A stretch of 64,000 bases of DNA, taken from positions 24,197-88,196 of the forward strand of contig JALNXE010000003.1 of NCBI GenBank assembly GCA_023230525.1, written 5' to 3'. Positions 25,542 to 35,269 of the stretch are shown here, in pieces. The DNA is from Desulfobulbaceae bacterium (GTDB lineage Bacteria; Desulfobacterota; Desulfobulbia; Desulfobulbales; SURF-16). The position numbers and the translations under genes are program-made. Each line of letters begins with the position of its first letter. Position 1 is the first letter of the stretch. Below the pieces are notes generated by a model. The model was not told where the DNA came from and searched no databases. It saw only the letters and a list, made by a program, of their open reading frames with translations.

Positions 25542-27635
25542 ATGTATAAAAAAGTTGAAGTTGAAATAGGCGGACGCATCTTATCCATTGAAACCGGAAA
25601 AATTGCCAAGCAGGCAAATGGCGCGGTTGTCGTTGCCTACGGGGACAGCGTTGTTCTTGTCACGGCAACTGCCGCAAAAGAGGCTAAGGCAGATATTGAT
25701 TTCTTCCCGCTCACCGTGGAATACCAGGAGCGTTTTTACGCGGTGGGGAGAATCCCCGGCAGTTACTTCCGCCGGGAAATCGGCCGTCCTACGGAGAAGG
25801 AAACCTTGACCTGCCGCTTTATTGATCGCCCGTTGCGGCCGTTGTTTGCCCCGGGTTATACCAATGAAACGCAGATCATTGCCATGGTGCTGTCGGCCGA
25901 CAAGGAGAATGATCCTGACATTATGGCCATGGTAGGCGCCTCCGCCGCCTTGACCGTCTCCGACATTCCCTTCCTCGGCCCGATTGCCGGGGTGCGAGTC
26001 GGCTATATCGACGGGGAGTACGTGCTCAATCCCTCCAAGGAACAGCTGACCAGGTCCCGGATGGATCTGATCGTGGCCGGCAGCCGTAATGCGGTGGTCA
26101 TGGTCGAGGGCGGGGCCGACAACCTCTCCGAGGAAGAGGTGTTGTCCGGTATTTATTTCGGTCATCAAGGCCTGCAGCCGCTGCTTGACATTCAGGAGGC
26201 CCTGCGCCAGGAGGTCGGCCGCGAGCAGATCAAAGTGACAGTGCCGGTACTTGATGAGGCCCTGCAGCAGAGGGTCGCCGCGATTGCCACCGCCGGCATG
26301 CAGCAGGTGATTACCACCGCCGACAAAATAAAACGGGGGGATCTCTATCAGGAACTGGAGAAGGAAGTTTTTGCCGAACTGGAAAAGGACGAGGACTTTG
26401 CCGGACACCGGGCGGCCAAGGGAATTCTCCATGACCTGCAAAAGGTCATGATGCGCGACATGATCGTCAAGCAAGGCAAGCGGATTGACGGCCGCGGTTT
26501 TGCGGATATCCGGCCCATCAGCAGCGAAATTGCCATCCTGCCCCGGGCTCATGGTTCCGCCCTGTTTACCCGCGGCGAAACCCAGGCCCTTGTTTCCACC
26601 ACCCTGGGCAGCGGTGAGGATGAACAGCGGGTGGAGACCCTGGGGGGCATGGAAAATCTGCCCTTCATGCTCCACTACAACTTTCCCCCTTTCTGTGTCG
26701 GCGAGGTTCGCTTCATGCGCGGACCCAGCAGAAGGGATATCGGACATGGCGCCCTGGCCACCCGGGCCATCCAGGCGGTGTTGCCGGATGTGGGCAGCTT
26801 CCCCTATACGATCCGCATTGTCTCCGATGTGATGGAGTCCAATGGCTCCTCCTCCATGGCCACGGTGTGCGGCGGCTGCCTGTCCCTGATGGATGCAGGC
26901 GTGCCCATCAAGAAGCCGGTTTCCGGCGTGGCCATGGGCCTGATCAAGGATGGCGAGACCATTGCCGTACTCTCCGATATTTTAGGGGATGAAGATCATC
27001 TCGGCGATATGGATTTCAAGGTGTGCGGCACGGCTGACGGTATCACCGCCCTGCAGATGGATATCAAGATTGAAGGTATCTCCAGGGAGATCATGACCAA
27101 AGCCCTAGATCAGGCCAAAACCGGTCGCCTGCATATCCTGGGGAAGATGGCCGAGGCTATTCAGAAGCCCCGTGAGGAACTGCCTGAGCATGCGCCGAAG
27201 ATTTTTTCCATGCAGATCAACCCTGACAAGATCCGGGATCTTATCGGCCCCGGGGGCAAGATGATTAAGGCCATTACCGCGGAATACGGCGTGAAGATCG
27301 ATGTTGAAGATTCCGGTAAGGTCATGATTTTCGCCCCTGACGGCATTGTCGGCCAGCAGGTCTATGACCGGGTGCATGAGATCACGGCAGAGGTGGAGAT
27401 CGGCAAGATCTACAAAGGCACTGTGCAGAAGATTGTCGATTTCGGCGCCTTTGTCGAGATTCTGCCCGGAACCGACGGTCTGGTCCATATCTCTGAGCTG
27501 GAAGACAAGAGGGTGGAGAAGGTGTCGGACATCTTGAAAGAAGGCGACGAGGTCATGGTCAAGGTTCTCAACGTGGACCAGCGGGGCAAGATCCGCCTCA
27601 GCCGCAAGGCCGCCATGGCAGAGCTGGCGGGTTAA
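25542..27635 (+). CDS. pnp: Polyribonucleotide nucleotidyltransferase (PNPase)
   Basis: 697 residues, family length. Domain order: RNase PH 1 (about 5-140), all-alpha linker, RNase PH 2 (about 310-455; GSALFTRGETQAL, DMDFKVCGTADGITALQMDIK), KH (about 555-610; INPDKIRDLIGPGGKMIKAI), and S1 (about 620-690; GKIYKGTVQKIVDFGAFVEI). It is a phosphorolytic 3'-5' exoribonuclease of mRNA decay. AAGGTGA lies upstream of the ATG. In many bacteria the pnp leader is autoregulated; whether this one is cannot be told from sequence. Confidence 0.98.
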   Translation: MYKKVEVEIGGRILSIETGKIAKQANGAVVVAYGDSVVLVTATAAKEAKADIDFFPLTVEYQERFYAVGRIPGSYFRREIGRPTEKETLTCRFIDRPLRPLFAPGYTNETQIIAMVLSADKENDPDIMAMVGASAALTVSDIPFLGPIAGVRVGYIDGEYVLNPSKEQLTRSRMDLIVAGSRNAVVMVEGGADNLSEEEVLSGIYFGHQGLQPLLDIQEALRQEVGREQIKVTVPVLDEALQQRVAAIATAGMQQVITTADKIKRGDLYQELEKEVFAELEKDEDFAGHRAAKGILHDLQKVMMRDMIVKQGKRIDGRGFADIRPISSEIAILPRAHGSALFTRGETQALVSTTLGSGEDEQRVETLGGMENLPFMLHYNFPPFCVGEVRFMRGPSRRDIGHGALATRAIQAVLPDVGSFPYTIRIVSDVMESNGSSSMATVCGGCLSLMDAGVPIKKPVSGVAMGLIKDGETIAVLSDILGDEDHLGDMDFKVCGTADGITALQMDIKIEGISREIMTKALDQAKTGRLHILGKMAEAIQKPREELPEHAPKIFSMQINPDKIRDLIGPGGKMIKAITAEYGVKIDVEDSGKVMIFAPDGIVGQQVYDRVHEITAEVEIGKIYKGTVQKIVDFGAFVEILPGTDGLVHISELEDKRVEKVSDILKEGDEVMVKVLNVDQRGKIRLSRKAAMAELAG

Positions 27636-27649
27636 AATCCTTGCCGCCA

Positions 27650-28921
27650 ATGCATCATAAAACGGTTTTTGCCAATGGGGTACGTGTGGTCAGTGAGCAC
27701 ATACCCCACGCCAAAACGGTCTGTGTCGGCATCTGGGTGGATGTCGGGGCGCGGGATGAGCATGATCTGACCAACGGCTGTTCCCACTTTGTCGAGCATA
27801 TGCTTTTTAAAGGCACCCCGAGCCGCAGCGCCAGTCAGATTGCCATGGAACTCGATGTGCTGGGCGGCGTGTCCAATGCCTTTACCAGCAAGGACGCCAC
27901 CTGCTACTACGGGATGGTGCTCGACAGCCAGCTGCCCCGTTTTATCGACCTGCTTGCCGATTTTTTTCTCAACTCGCTCTTTGCCGAGGAGGAGATAGAG
28001 CGCGAGCGCCAGGTTATCATGCAGGAAATCAGCATGGTGGAAGACACCCCCGAAGAGCAGGTGCATGAGCTGTTTGAGGGGCTGCTCTGGGGCCATCACC
28101 CTTTGGGCCATACCATTCTGGGTCCGATGGAGGTTGTCTCCCGCATGGACCGGCAGAAACTGCTTGACCACGTGAAAACATTCTATACCCCTGATCGTAT
28201 CGTGTTTGCCGCAGCGGGCAACGTGCAACATCAGGAGTTCTGTGATCTGATAGCCGCTTGCTTTGCCTCTCTGCAGCGGCGGGACGGGGATGTCCGCCAA
28301 CGCAAGCAACCCCATGAGCTGCCGCTGACCCGCAAGATATTCACCAAACCCCTGGAACAGGTCCATGTGACAATGGGCACCTATGGCATGCCCATCACCA
28401 GCGAAGAACGCTACAGGCTGATGCTGCTCAATATCCTGCTGGGCGGCAATATGAGTTCCAGGCTTTTTCAGGAGATACGGGAAAAGCGGGGACTGGCCTA
28501 TTCGGTGCACTCCTATCTTGATGCCTATGCGGACAGCGGCTATCTGGGCATTTATCTGGGGGTCAATCCGGATAACGTCAACAGGTCCCTGGCGGTCATC
28601 AGAGACGAACTCGATAAGTTGCGACATGGCCCGGTGTCCGCTGAGGAACTGGCCAATGCCAAGGATTATGCCAGGACCGGTCTTTTTCTCGCTGCCGATA
28701 ATCTGGAGATGCGGATGACCAGAATCGCCAGAAATGAACTCTATTTTGGCCGCGATGTGGATTTTGATGAGGTGGTGGCCGGACTTACTCAGGTAACGGT
28801 TGAAGATGTTTGTCATCTTGCCGGGGGGCTCTTCGGCAGGGGAATGACCACCGCGGTGCTCGGCCCCGTAGCGGAGAAGGATGTGCAGTGGGATCTTCTT
28901 GCCGGCAGGACTGGCTCCTAG
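27650..28921 (+). CDS. M16-family zinc metalloprotease (processing-peptidase-like)
   Basis: 423 residues from the ATG at 27650; a TTG 9 nt upstream is in frame. The inverted zinc motif HFVEHMLF (HxxEH) with the downstream glutamate in ERQVIMQEISMVEDTPEEQ marks the active N-terminal half. The second half has the usual GGNMSSRLFQEIREKRGLAYSVHSY segment. Such proteins (YmxG/PqqL type) often follow pnp. There is no signal peptide, so it is probably cytoplasmic. The natural substrate is unknown. Confidence 0.92.
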   Translation: MHHKTVFANGVRVVSEHIPHAKTVCVGIWVDVGARDEHDLTNGCSHFVEHMLFKGTPSRSASQIAMELDVLGGVSNAFTSKDATCYYGMVLDSQLPRFIDLLADFFLNSLFAEEEIERERQVIMQEISMVEDTPEEQVHELFEGLLWGHHPLGHTILGPMEVVSRMDRQKLLDHVKTFYTPDRIVFAAAGNVQHQEFCDLIAACFASLQRRDGDVRQRKQPHELPLTRKIFTKPLEQVHVTMGTYGMPITSEERYRLMLLNILLGGNMSSRLFQEIREKRGLAYSVHSYLDAYADSGYLGIYLGVNPDNVNRSLAVIRDELDKLRHGPVSAEELANAKDYARTGLFLAADNLEMRMTRIARNELYFGRDVDFDEVVAGLTQVTVEDVCHLAGGLFGRGMTTAVLGPVAEKDVQWDLLAGRTGS

Positions 28922-28972
28922 CATGGCCCCCAGGCGGGAGCAGCTTCAGCAACACCCAGCGGAATAACCAGC

Positions 28973-29434
28973 ATGATGCAAAAACAGTCTACTCTTTCCC
29001 TACGCTGGCTCGATCCGGAGCAAAGCGCTGACCTGCCTTTGCCCGCCTACCACTCGGACCTGGCCGCCGGTATGGATGTGGCCAGTGCGCTGCGCGAACC
29101 CCTGCACCTGGCGCCGGGGGATATCTGCATGGTACCCACGGGTTTTGCCGTGGCCATTCCACCGGGTTTTGAGTTGCAGGTGCGGCCCCGCAGCGGTCTT
29201 GCCATCAAGCATGGCATCACGGTGATCAACAGTCCCGGCACCATCGATGCGGATTACCGCGGCGAGGTGAAAGTGGGTTTGATCAATCTCGGCAGGAAAG
29301 CATTTACCATCAACCGGGGCGACCGGATTGCCCAGCTGGTATTGGCCCCGGTCTGCCGGGCTCAGGTGCTGGCTGTAACGGCCCTGGACGAGACCGGGCG
29401 GGGCGATGGCGGATTCGGCCATTCCGGCATCTGA
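28973..29434 (+). CDS. dut: Deoxyuridine 5'-triphosphate nucleotidohydrolase (dUTPase)
   Basis: 153 residues. All five trimeric dUTPase motifs are seen: AAGMDV, RPRSGLA, NSPGTIDADYRGEVKV, RGDRIAQLVLAPV and the flexible C-terminal RGDGGFGHSG. It hydrolyses dUTP to dUMP and PPi. The gene starts at ATG ATG 52 bp after the M16 gene, in the same direction. Confidence 0.97.
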   Translation: MMQKQSTLSLRWLDPEQSADLPLPAYHSDLAAGMDVASALREPLHLAPGDICMVPTGFAVAIPPGFELQVRPRSGLAIKHGITVINSPGTIDADYRGEVKVGLINLGRKAFTINRGDRIAQLVLAPVCRAQVLAVTALDETGRGDGGFGHSGI

Positions 29435-29494
29435 TTGCCCGGCCAATTGTTTTGTCCGGGCCGGCACCCCGATAAGATCCTCAGGGAATGACTG

Positions 29495-30295
29495 ATGCAG
29501 TTTTGCGTACTTGGCAGCGGCAGTAAAGGCAATGCCACCTATGTTGCGGCCCAGGGCAGGGCGCTGCTCATTGACAGCGGCTTTTCCGGGGTGGAGATCG
29601 AGCGAAGGCTCGCCGCCATCGGCGTGGAAACCGCCTCTCTTGCCGCCATCCTGCTCACCCATGCCCACAGCGATCATATCAAAGGGGCTGCCGTTCTGGC
29701 CCGTAAATACAAGCTGCCGATCTATGCCAATAAAGGTACCCTTGCCGCAGCGGCAAAGTGCCTCGGCGCGGTACCTGCCATTTGCGAGTTCCAAACCGGC
29801 TCAAGCTTTCCTCTCCATCATTTCCATATTCATCCCTTTGCCGTATGCCATGATTGTGTCGATCCCGTGGGCTTTGTCATTGAAAACGGCTCCTGTGCAC
29901 TCGGTTACTGTACGGATACCGGCATGGTGTCACGGCTGATCCAGCATCGCCTGGCAGGCTGCAACGGGTTGATTATCGAATGCAACCATGATCCCGTCAT
30001 GCTGAAAAACGGCCCCTATCCACTTCATCTGCAACAGAGGGTTCGTTCCAGTCACGGGCATCTTGCCAACGAGGAGGCGGCCCGCTTTGTGGCCGATCTC
30101 CTGCATGACGGCCTGCAGCATGTGGTGCTTGCCCATCTCAGCGAAACCAATAATCATCCTGACCTGGCCTATGATACAGTTGCCGCCGCCTTGAAATCCG
30201 GGAAAGAGGCCTTGACCGGCATCTCGCTGGCCTGGCAGGACAGGGCCGGTGAACTGATCACCCTGGTGGACTGTGCCGGACATGGTGAAGATTAA
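29495..30295 (+). CDS. Metallo-beta-lactamase-fold hydrolase (YycJ/WalJ-like)
   Basis: 266 residues. The start MQFCVLGSGSKGNATYV, the metal motif LLTHAHSDHI and the later GYCTDTGM, IIECNHD and HLSETNNHP segments match the YycJ/WalJ group of MBL-fold exonuclease-like hydrolases. HxHxDH supplies the di-zinc site. Cytoplasmic, with no signal peptide. The biochemical role in this lineage is uncertain; a DNA 5'-3' exonuclease activity is known for some members. It overlaps the next gene by 14 bp. Confidence 0.85.
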   Translation: MQFCVLGSGSKGNATYVAAQGRALLIDSGFSGVEIERRLAAIGVETASLAAILLTHAHSDHIKGAAVLARKYKLPIYANKGTLAAAAKCLGAVPAICEFQTGSSFPLHHFHIHPFAVCHDCVDPVGFVIENGSCALGYCTDTGMVSRLIQHRLAGCNGLIIECNHDPVMLKNGPYPLHLQQRVRSSHGHLANEEAARFVADLLHDGLQHVVLAHLSETNNHPDLAYDTVAAALKSGKEALTGISLAWQDRAGELITLVDCAGHGED

Positions 30296-31076
30296 AGGAA
30301 GCTTTCCCTGGAGGATCGGCGCCACCTCCTTTGTCATTCCCGCTGGCATTGAGGAGAATGTCCGATACCTGGCAGGCCGTGTGGATGATATCCAGCTGCT
30401 TTTTTTCGAATCTCCCGGTCACTGCCGCCTGCCGCAGCAGATCGATGTCAACCTGCTGCAGGGACTGGCGCAGGAGCATGATCTCAGTTATACCGTTCAT
30501 CTCCCCTCTGATATCCAGCCCGGCAGCAGTGAGGAAGGTCTAAGGCAAGCGGCGGTTGATGAAATTGTCCGCTTGATGGCTGGGCTTGCCCCGCTTCAAC
30601 CCCTTTGTTATGATCTGCATCTCGCCTTGCAACCGGGGCTTGCCAGGGACCCATGGCTTGGCAATATTGATGATTTCCTCGGCCGGCTCAAAAAAGATCT
30701 CGGCCGGGAAAGGGCGCTGGTGGCCATAGAAAATATTAACTACCCTTTCAACGAGGTGCGGCCGCTGGTGCGAGAACACGGATTTGCCCTGTGCGCGGAT
30801 ATCGGCCATGGTCTTTTTTATGGCGAGGAGCCGGATAGACTTTTTGCCGATATCCCCAGGGCCGCCCATATTCATTATCACGGGATAAGAGACGGCAGGG
30901 ACCACCAGGCCTTGGGGCCGGAACAGCAGGCCTGCTCCAACCGTCTCGGTCAGGTTTTGCATGCCGCAGGCTTTACCGGGGTGGTAACCCTGGAGGTTTA
31001 TCGTAGCGCTGAGCTGCAGGCCTCCTTAAAACATATTGAAGAAAGCTGGCTTCACTATCAACAGCAGAAGAGATAA
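30282..31076 (+). CDS. cbiR: Cobamide-remodelling CbiR-like TIM-barrel phosphodiesterase
   Basis: 264 residues from the ATG at 30282; a GTG at 30273 is an alternative. The fold reads as a xylose-isomerase-like/AP-endonuclease-2 TIM barrel, with metal-ligand-type residues in YTVHLP, YDLHLA, IENIN, CADIGHG, HIHYHGI and TLEVY. CbiR enzymes cleave the nucleotide loop of cobamides so that the lower ligand can be replaced. The location directly before cobT and cobS, which rebuild the nucleotide loop, supports this over a generic sugar isomerase. Confidence 0.72.
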   Translation: MVKIKGSFPWRIGATSFVIPAGIEENVRYLAGRVDDIQLLFFESPGHCRLPQQIDVNLLQGLAQEHDLSYTVHLPSDIQPGSSEEGLRQAAVDEIVRLMAGLAPLQPLCYDLHLALQPGLARDPWLGNIDDFLGRLKKDLGRERALVAIENINYPFNEVRPLVREHGFALCADIGHGLFYGEEPDRLFADIPRAAHIHYHGIRDGRDHQALGPEQQACSNRLGQVLHAAGFTGVVTLEVYRSAELQASLKHIEESWLHYQQQKR

Positions 31077-31084
31077 GAGGAAAT

Positions 31085-32146
31085 ATGCTACTGACCAACA
31101 GGGATGATCTGGCCGCGTGGTTAGAGGAAATTCAGCCGGTAGACCGGCGGATGATGGAGCAGGCCCAGGCCCGCCTGGACAATTTGACCAAACCCAGGGG
31201 AAGCCTGGGGGAGCTTGAAGTGCTGGCCAGGCGGATATGCGGGATCCAGAACACGATCCGGCCGGACCTGGGCCGTAAGGTTATCCTCACCTTTGCCGGG
31301 GATCACGGGGTGGCGGAAGAGGGGGTGAGCAGCGTGCCCCAGGACGTCACCCGGCAGATGGTCTCTAATTTTCTGCGGGGCGGGGCAGGGGTCAATGTGC
31401 TGGCGCGTCATGTGGGCGCAGAGGTGTGGGTTATCGATGTCGGCGTGGCCGCGGAGATGAATGAGGAAGGCCTGGTCTCGCGGAAGGTGAAAGCCGGTAC
31501 GGCAAACCTGGCCAAAGGCCCGGCCATGGAAATCGATGAGGCATTGCAGGCCATTGGCGTTGGCGCGGAAACCGCCCGGGAGGCCATCAGCAAAGGGGCG
31601 AGGATTCTGGGAACAGGCGAGATGGGGATTGCCAACACCACGCCGGCGTCCGCCCTTTTTGCCGCCCTGCTTGATGTGCGGGTGGAAGAAATTACCGGCC
31701 GGGGAACCGGCATCGATGATGCCACGCTTCATCATAAAATCGAGGTGATCAAGCGCGCAATTGCGATTAACCAAGGGCATCTCCAGGGGCCGTTGGAAAC
31801 CCTGGCAGCCTTGGGCGGGTTTGAGATCGCCGCCATCTGCGGCATGATTCTGGAATGTGCCCGCAGCCGGGTGGCGGTGGTGGTGGACGGTTTTATTTCA
31901 AGCGCCGGGGCCCTGGTTGCTTTGCAGCTGGAACAAAATGTGGCTGATTATTGTTTTTTCAGCCATATGTCGGCGGAACAGGGGCACCGCATTTTTTTTG
32001 AAAAACTTGGCCTTACTCCCATCCTCAACCTGGACATGCGGCTCGGGGAAGGGACCGGAGCCGCTCTGGCCATGGGCATCATTGAGGCCGGGGTGAAAAT
32101 TATAAATGAGATGGCCACCTTTGCCGAGGCCGGGGTGAGCGCCTGA
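31085..32146 (+). CDS. cobT: Nicotinate-nucleotide-dimethylbenzimidazole phosphoribosyltransferase
   Basis: 353 residues, the family length. Recognisable blocks are LDNLTKPRGSLGELE, FAGDHGVAEEGVSSVPQDVT, NFLRGGAGVNVLARHVGA, GTGEMGIANTTPASALFA, GRGTGIDDATLHHKI and SHMSAEQGHRI. The essential glutamate near the C-terminus is in LDMRLGEGTGAAL. CobT activates the lower-ligand base to its alpha-ribotide for cobamide assembly. It starts 8 bp after cbiR with AAGAGG upstream. Confidence 0.96.
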   Translation: MLLTNRDDLAAWLEEIQPVDRRMMEQAQARLDNLTKPRGSLGELEVLARRICGIQNTIRPDLGRKVILTFAGDHGVAEEGVSSVPQDVTRQMVSNFLRGGAGVNVLARHVGAEVWVIDVGVAAEMNEEGLVSRKVKAGTANLAKGPAMEIDEALQAIGVGAETAREAISKGARILGTGEMGIANTTPASALFAALLDVRVEEITGRGTGIDDATLHHKIEVIKRAIAINQGHLQGPLETLAALGGFEIAAICGMILECARSRVAVVVDGFISSAGALVALQLEQNVADYCFFSHMSAEQGHRIFFEKLGLTPILNLDMRLGEGTGAALAMGIIEAGVKIINEMATFAEAGVSA

Positions 32147-32177
32147 TAAGCGGTTCGATGAGACAAGGAACAAGCCC

Positions 32178-32960
32178 ATGCTGCGCTCCATTGCGGTTGC
32201 CATATCTTTTTTGACAATTATTCCGGTAAAACTTAGCGGAGTGACCCAGGAAAACGTCGCGCGAAGCGGGGCATTCTTCCCCCTTGCCGGCTGGATAATC
32301 GGGGTGGCCATGGCCGGCTGCGGGTGGCTGCTGCTGGTGGTGGGGCTTGACCCTTTTGCCTGTGCGGTGCTGCTCCTTGCCTTTGAGGCCTGGCTGACCA
32401 GGGGACTGCATCTTGATGGGGTGGCTGATCTGTTTGACGGCCTGGGCGGCAGCTTTGAGACGGACAAAAGACTGGCCATCATGAAGGATTCCGCCACCGG
32501 CGCTTTCGGGGTGGTGGGTATTGTGCTGGTTCTGCTGTTAAAAACCGCCGGTCTTTCTTCGCTGCTCACTCTGGTGCAGACCTGGCAGGATTTTTCCACT
32601 TTTGTTCTCTTTGTCTGTCTTGCCTTTGTGCCGGCAGCTTCCCGCTGGGCCATGATGACCCTGGCCTGGAAAAGCCGTTATCCCCGCAAAAACGGGACCG
32701 GGCAGATGTTTGTCGGCCGGATAACGGCCAAGGAGATCCTGGTCGGCTTTGGGTTTCTGCTGCCGGTGCTGGCGGCGGGGAGCGCGCAAGTTTCCATCCT
32801 GATAGGACTTGCCGCGGTTTTTTACGTCACCATGGTACCGTCTTTCTGGCTGCGATACCGCGCCCATGAACTGCTGGGCGGGGTCACGGGAGATGTGCTG
32901 GGCGCCAGTTGCGAGTTTGGCGAGGCCCTGGGCTGGCTTGCCGTTACGCTATTTTTTTAG
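32178..32960 (+). CDS. cobS: Adenosylcobinamide-GDP ribazoletransferase (cobalamin synthase)
   Basis: 260 residues with about six membrane helices. The conserved loop TRGLHLDGVADLFDGLGG and the KDSATGAFGVVGIVLVLLLKTAGL segment are the CobS signature, and RAHELLGGVTGDVLGA supplies the later conserved G(v)TGD motif. It joins adenosylcobinamide-GDP and alpha-ribazole(-phosphate) at the membrane, the last step of nucleotide-loop assembly. It forms a unit with cbiR and cobT. No cobalamin riboswitch is seen ahead of the group. Confidence 0.95.
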   Translation: MLRSIAVAISFLTIIPVKLSGVTQENVARSGAFFPLAGWIIGVAMAGCGWLLLVVGLDPFACAVLLLAFEAWLTRGLHLDGVADLFDGLGGSFETDKRLAIMKDSATGAFGVVGIVLVLLLKTAGLSSLLTLVQTWQDFSTFVLFVCLAFVPAASRWAMMTLAWKSRYPRKNGTGQMFVGRITAKEILVGFGFLLPVLAAGSAQVSILIGLAAVFYVTMVPSFWLRYRAHELLGGVTGDVLGASCEFGEALGWLAVTLFF

Positions 32961-33002
32961 CCTGGTCCGCGGAACCCGAACCTCTGCGCTGATCGAACGG
33001 CT

Positions 33003-35036
33003 TCAGATGAGAATGCGATATTCGCTCAGATCATCATTTTCCGGGATGATCGGCAGGGTGACGGTAAAGACGCTGCCCTTCTCCAGTTGAGAATTCACGG
33101 AGATCGTTCCTCCATGCTTTTCGATAATGCCCAGCGAAACGGCAAGCCCCAATCCTGTACCGGAAAGTTCCTGTTTGGTGGTGAAAAAGGCTTTGAATAT
33201 CTTGTGCAGATGATCAGGCTCAATACCGCAGCCGCTGTCTTCCACGCTGATGGCGACCCGTTTGTCGAGCACCTCGGTACTGATTTTGATCGCCCCGCCG
33301 TTTTTACAGGCATCGCGGGCATTGGTCAGGAGATTGAGGAGCACCTGGCAGATCTGGTCTTTCACCACCAGGATCGCCGGCATATTGACGGCGAAATTCT
33401 TTTCAACCTTAATTTTTCTGTCCGTGAACTCTTTTTTGCAGAGCAGCAGCATGTTGTCTATGGTCTGGTGGATATCGGTGGCTACATGAACGCCGGTGGA
33501 CGGACGGTTAAAATCACGCAGGTTCTGGATCAGCATCTTCATCCTGTCGCATTCCTGGATAGCCAGTTCAAGCATCCTCTCATTCTGCGGGGAAAGGGAT
33601 TCGTGTTGCTGCACCCCGCTGAGAATATTAATGACAGCAAAAAGGGGATTGTTGAACTCATGGGCGATTGAGGCGGAGAGTTTGCCGATGGCACTGAGTT
33701 TCTCGGCGTGCAGAAGCTGGTGCTGGGTCTGGAAAAGGGCCTCCTCGGCCTTGATGCGGTTTGATATTTCGTACTGCAGCTCATCGATGAATCTTTTCAG
33801 GACGATCGTTCTTTGCTCAACCTTCTGCTCCAGTTCCTCATTGGCCTTATACAGGGCGTTTTCCGCCTGTTTCTGGTCGGTGATATCACGGGCTATATGA
33901 ACCGAGCCGATGAGTTCCCCTTCGCGATTGAACAGGGGGGAAACGGAAATTTCAAAAAAAATACCGAAAAGATCCATGAACTGAACGGTTTTGTGCTCCC
34001 TGAGATCATTGATCAGCAGGGAATGCGGGCAATATGAAGGGGGGCTGTCAGTCCCGTGCATGACCTGATAGCATTTCAAGCCGACGCATTGCGCCACGGG
34101 TTTGCCCACCAGTGACGCCATGGCCTTGTTGAGACGGATGATGCGGTGTTCTTTGTCGAGCAGCACAATGGGGTCCGGTACTGCATCAAATGTCCGCTCC
34201 CACTCCTGTTTCGCCCGGCTGATGAGATCTTCGGCCTGTCCTTTTTTCAGAATTTCCTGCTGCAGTTTCTTGTTGATGCTGAGAATCTTTTGGGCCAGGG
34301 CAAAAAACAAGGAGAAGGTGATGGTGAAGATGGTAATAAAAATGGCCAATTCCACCAGCTGGTATTTCTTGGCGAGGGCTTTCTCATCCGTGTCCAGTTC
34401 CTGCAGCCGTTTCGTATTGGTATAATAGATACGGTTACCCGCTTCGTTGATTTTGCTGAAAAGGGGTTCCGTATTTTTGAGAAATCCCTGAAGTTCCTGC
34501 TTGATCCGGAACAGCTCACCGTTTAGCCCGGCAGATTCCTGAAGGGCATCACGTTGGCGCAGCAGATTTTCAAGTATCACCACTTTTTCGTCAATTTCAG
34601 GAAGAAGTGGGTTGATTTCCCGCAATTCGATCAGATACCTTTCCTTGCCGGTCTTTTGATAAGTGATTTCGTCAATTAGTTTTTCTTCGGACGAAGAATG
34701 CTGGATCGCCTTGTGAAAGACACCGCCAACCTCAATAACCTTGAGGGCGGCGCGGATATCCGCAAGTTCCTGTTGGATGAGGTCTTGGGTAAATTTGCGT
34801 TTTTCAACCCGTACTTCAGCAAGCATCTGATAAAACTGGGTGCTTGCCTGCTGCAGGTCGCTGACTATCTGTTCCCCGATAACGCGTCTGGCCCTTTCAT
34901 TGGCAACGGTTTTTTCAAGTTGGGCCAACAGATGATGGAAATAGAAATGGGTGGACATCAACAGAAAAGCCCCGGTCAGCATGACGGCAACAAGGGCAAA
35001 GAGGGATGAAAGCGGATATTGGCGGGATGATTTCAC
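33003..35036 (-). CDS. Membrane sensor histidine kinase with PAS domain (orphan)
   Basis: 677 residues. Membrane helices lie at about 10-32 and 225-247, enclosing a ~190-residue periplasmic sensor with coiled-coil character. Then come a PAS domain (about 285-395; FDAVPDPIVLLDKEHRII ... GSVHIARDITDQKQ) and a coiled coil (about 395-440). The HisKA box is SIAHEFNNPLFAV, and the HATPase has NARDACKNGG, VEDSGCGI, FKAFFTTK and GTGLGLAVSLGI. The HEFNNPL context resembles NtrB/PhoR-type kinases that act on NtrC-family regulators. No response regulator is adjacent. PAS CxxH/CPH residues (QCVGLKCYQVMH, YCPH) might bind a metal or cluster. Confidence 0.92.
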   Translation of the reverse strand: MKSSRQYPLSSLFALVAVMLTGAFLLMSTHFYFHHLLAQLEKTVANERARRVIGEQIVSDLQQASTQFYQMLAEVRVEKRKFTQDLIQQELADIRAALKVIEVGGVFHKAIQHSSSEEKLIDEITYQKTGKERYLIELREINPLLPEIDEKVVILENLLRQRDALQESAGLNGELFRIKQELQGFLKNTEPLFSKINEAGNRIYYTNTKRLQELDTDEKALAKKYQLVELAIFITIFTITFSLFFALAQKILSINKKLQQEILKKGQAEDLISRAKQEWERTFDAVPDPIVLLDKEHRIIRLNKAMASLVGKPVAQCVGLKCYQVMHGTDSPPSYCPHSLLINDLREHKTVQFMDLFGIFFEISVSPLFNREGELIGSVHIARDITDQKQAENALYKANEELEQKVEQRTIVLKRFIDELQYEISNRIKAEEALFQTQHQLLHAEKLSAIGKLSASIAHEFNNPLFAVINILSGVQQHESLSPQNERMLELAIQECDRMKMLIQNLRDFNRPSTGVHVATDIHQTIDNMLLLCKKEFTDRKIKVEKNFAVNMPAILVVKDQICQVLLNLLTNARDACKNGGAIKISTEVLDKRVAISVEDSGCGIEPDHLHKIFKAFFTTKQELSGTGLGLAVSLGIIEKHGGTISVNSQLEKGSVFTVTLPIIPENDDLSEYRILI

Positions 35037-35217
35037 AGCTTTGGCGCAGTGATTTGATTAAAAAAAAGAAAATGGATGAATACAGTCTATTCCCAAGGTG
35101 AAGCAGGATCTCGGCATGAGCTGAACCTCGCTTTCAAAAGTGACCACGCGAATTGCTGTTTCAATAGCTTACTATAGCAATTACAGATTGTTTAGGAAAC
35201 TTTTTTACGAACAGAGG

Positions 35218-35246
35218 AAAATCAGAGCAGCAGAGCTGCTCTGATT
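35218..35246 (-). terminator. Intrinsic terminator of the TPR gene
   Basis: On the minus strand an 11-bp stem (AATCAGAGCAG/CTGCTCTGATT, 35220-35246) with a 5-nt loop is followed by a short T run. It lies just past the stop of the 35270-35884 gene. The T tract is only four long, so efficiency is uncertain. Confidence 0.6.
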
Positions 35247-35269
35247 CGGAGAAGGGGCCTTGCCCGGGA

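Noticed and set aside
31085..32960. Cobalamin riboswitch for cobT-cobS
   Set aside because: The genes are packed after cbiR and the hydrolase gene with no leader long enough for a riboswitch.
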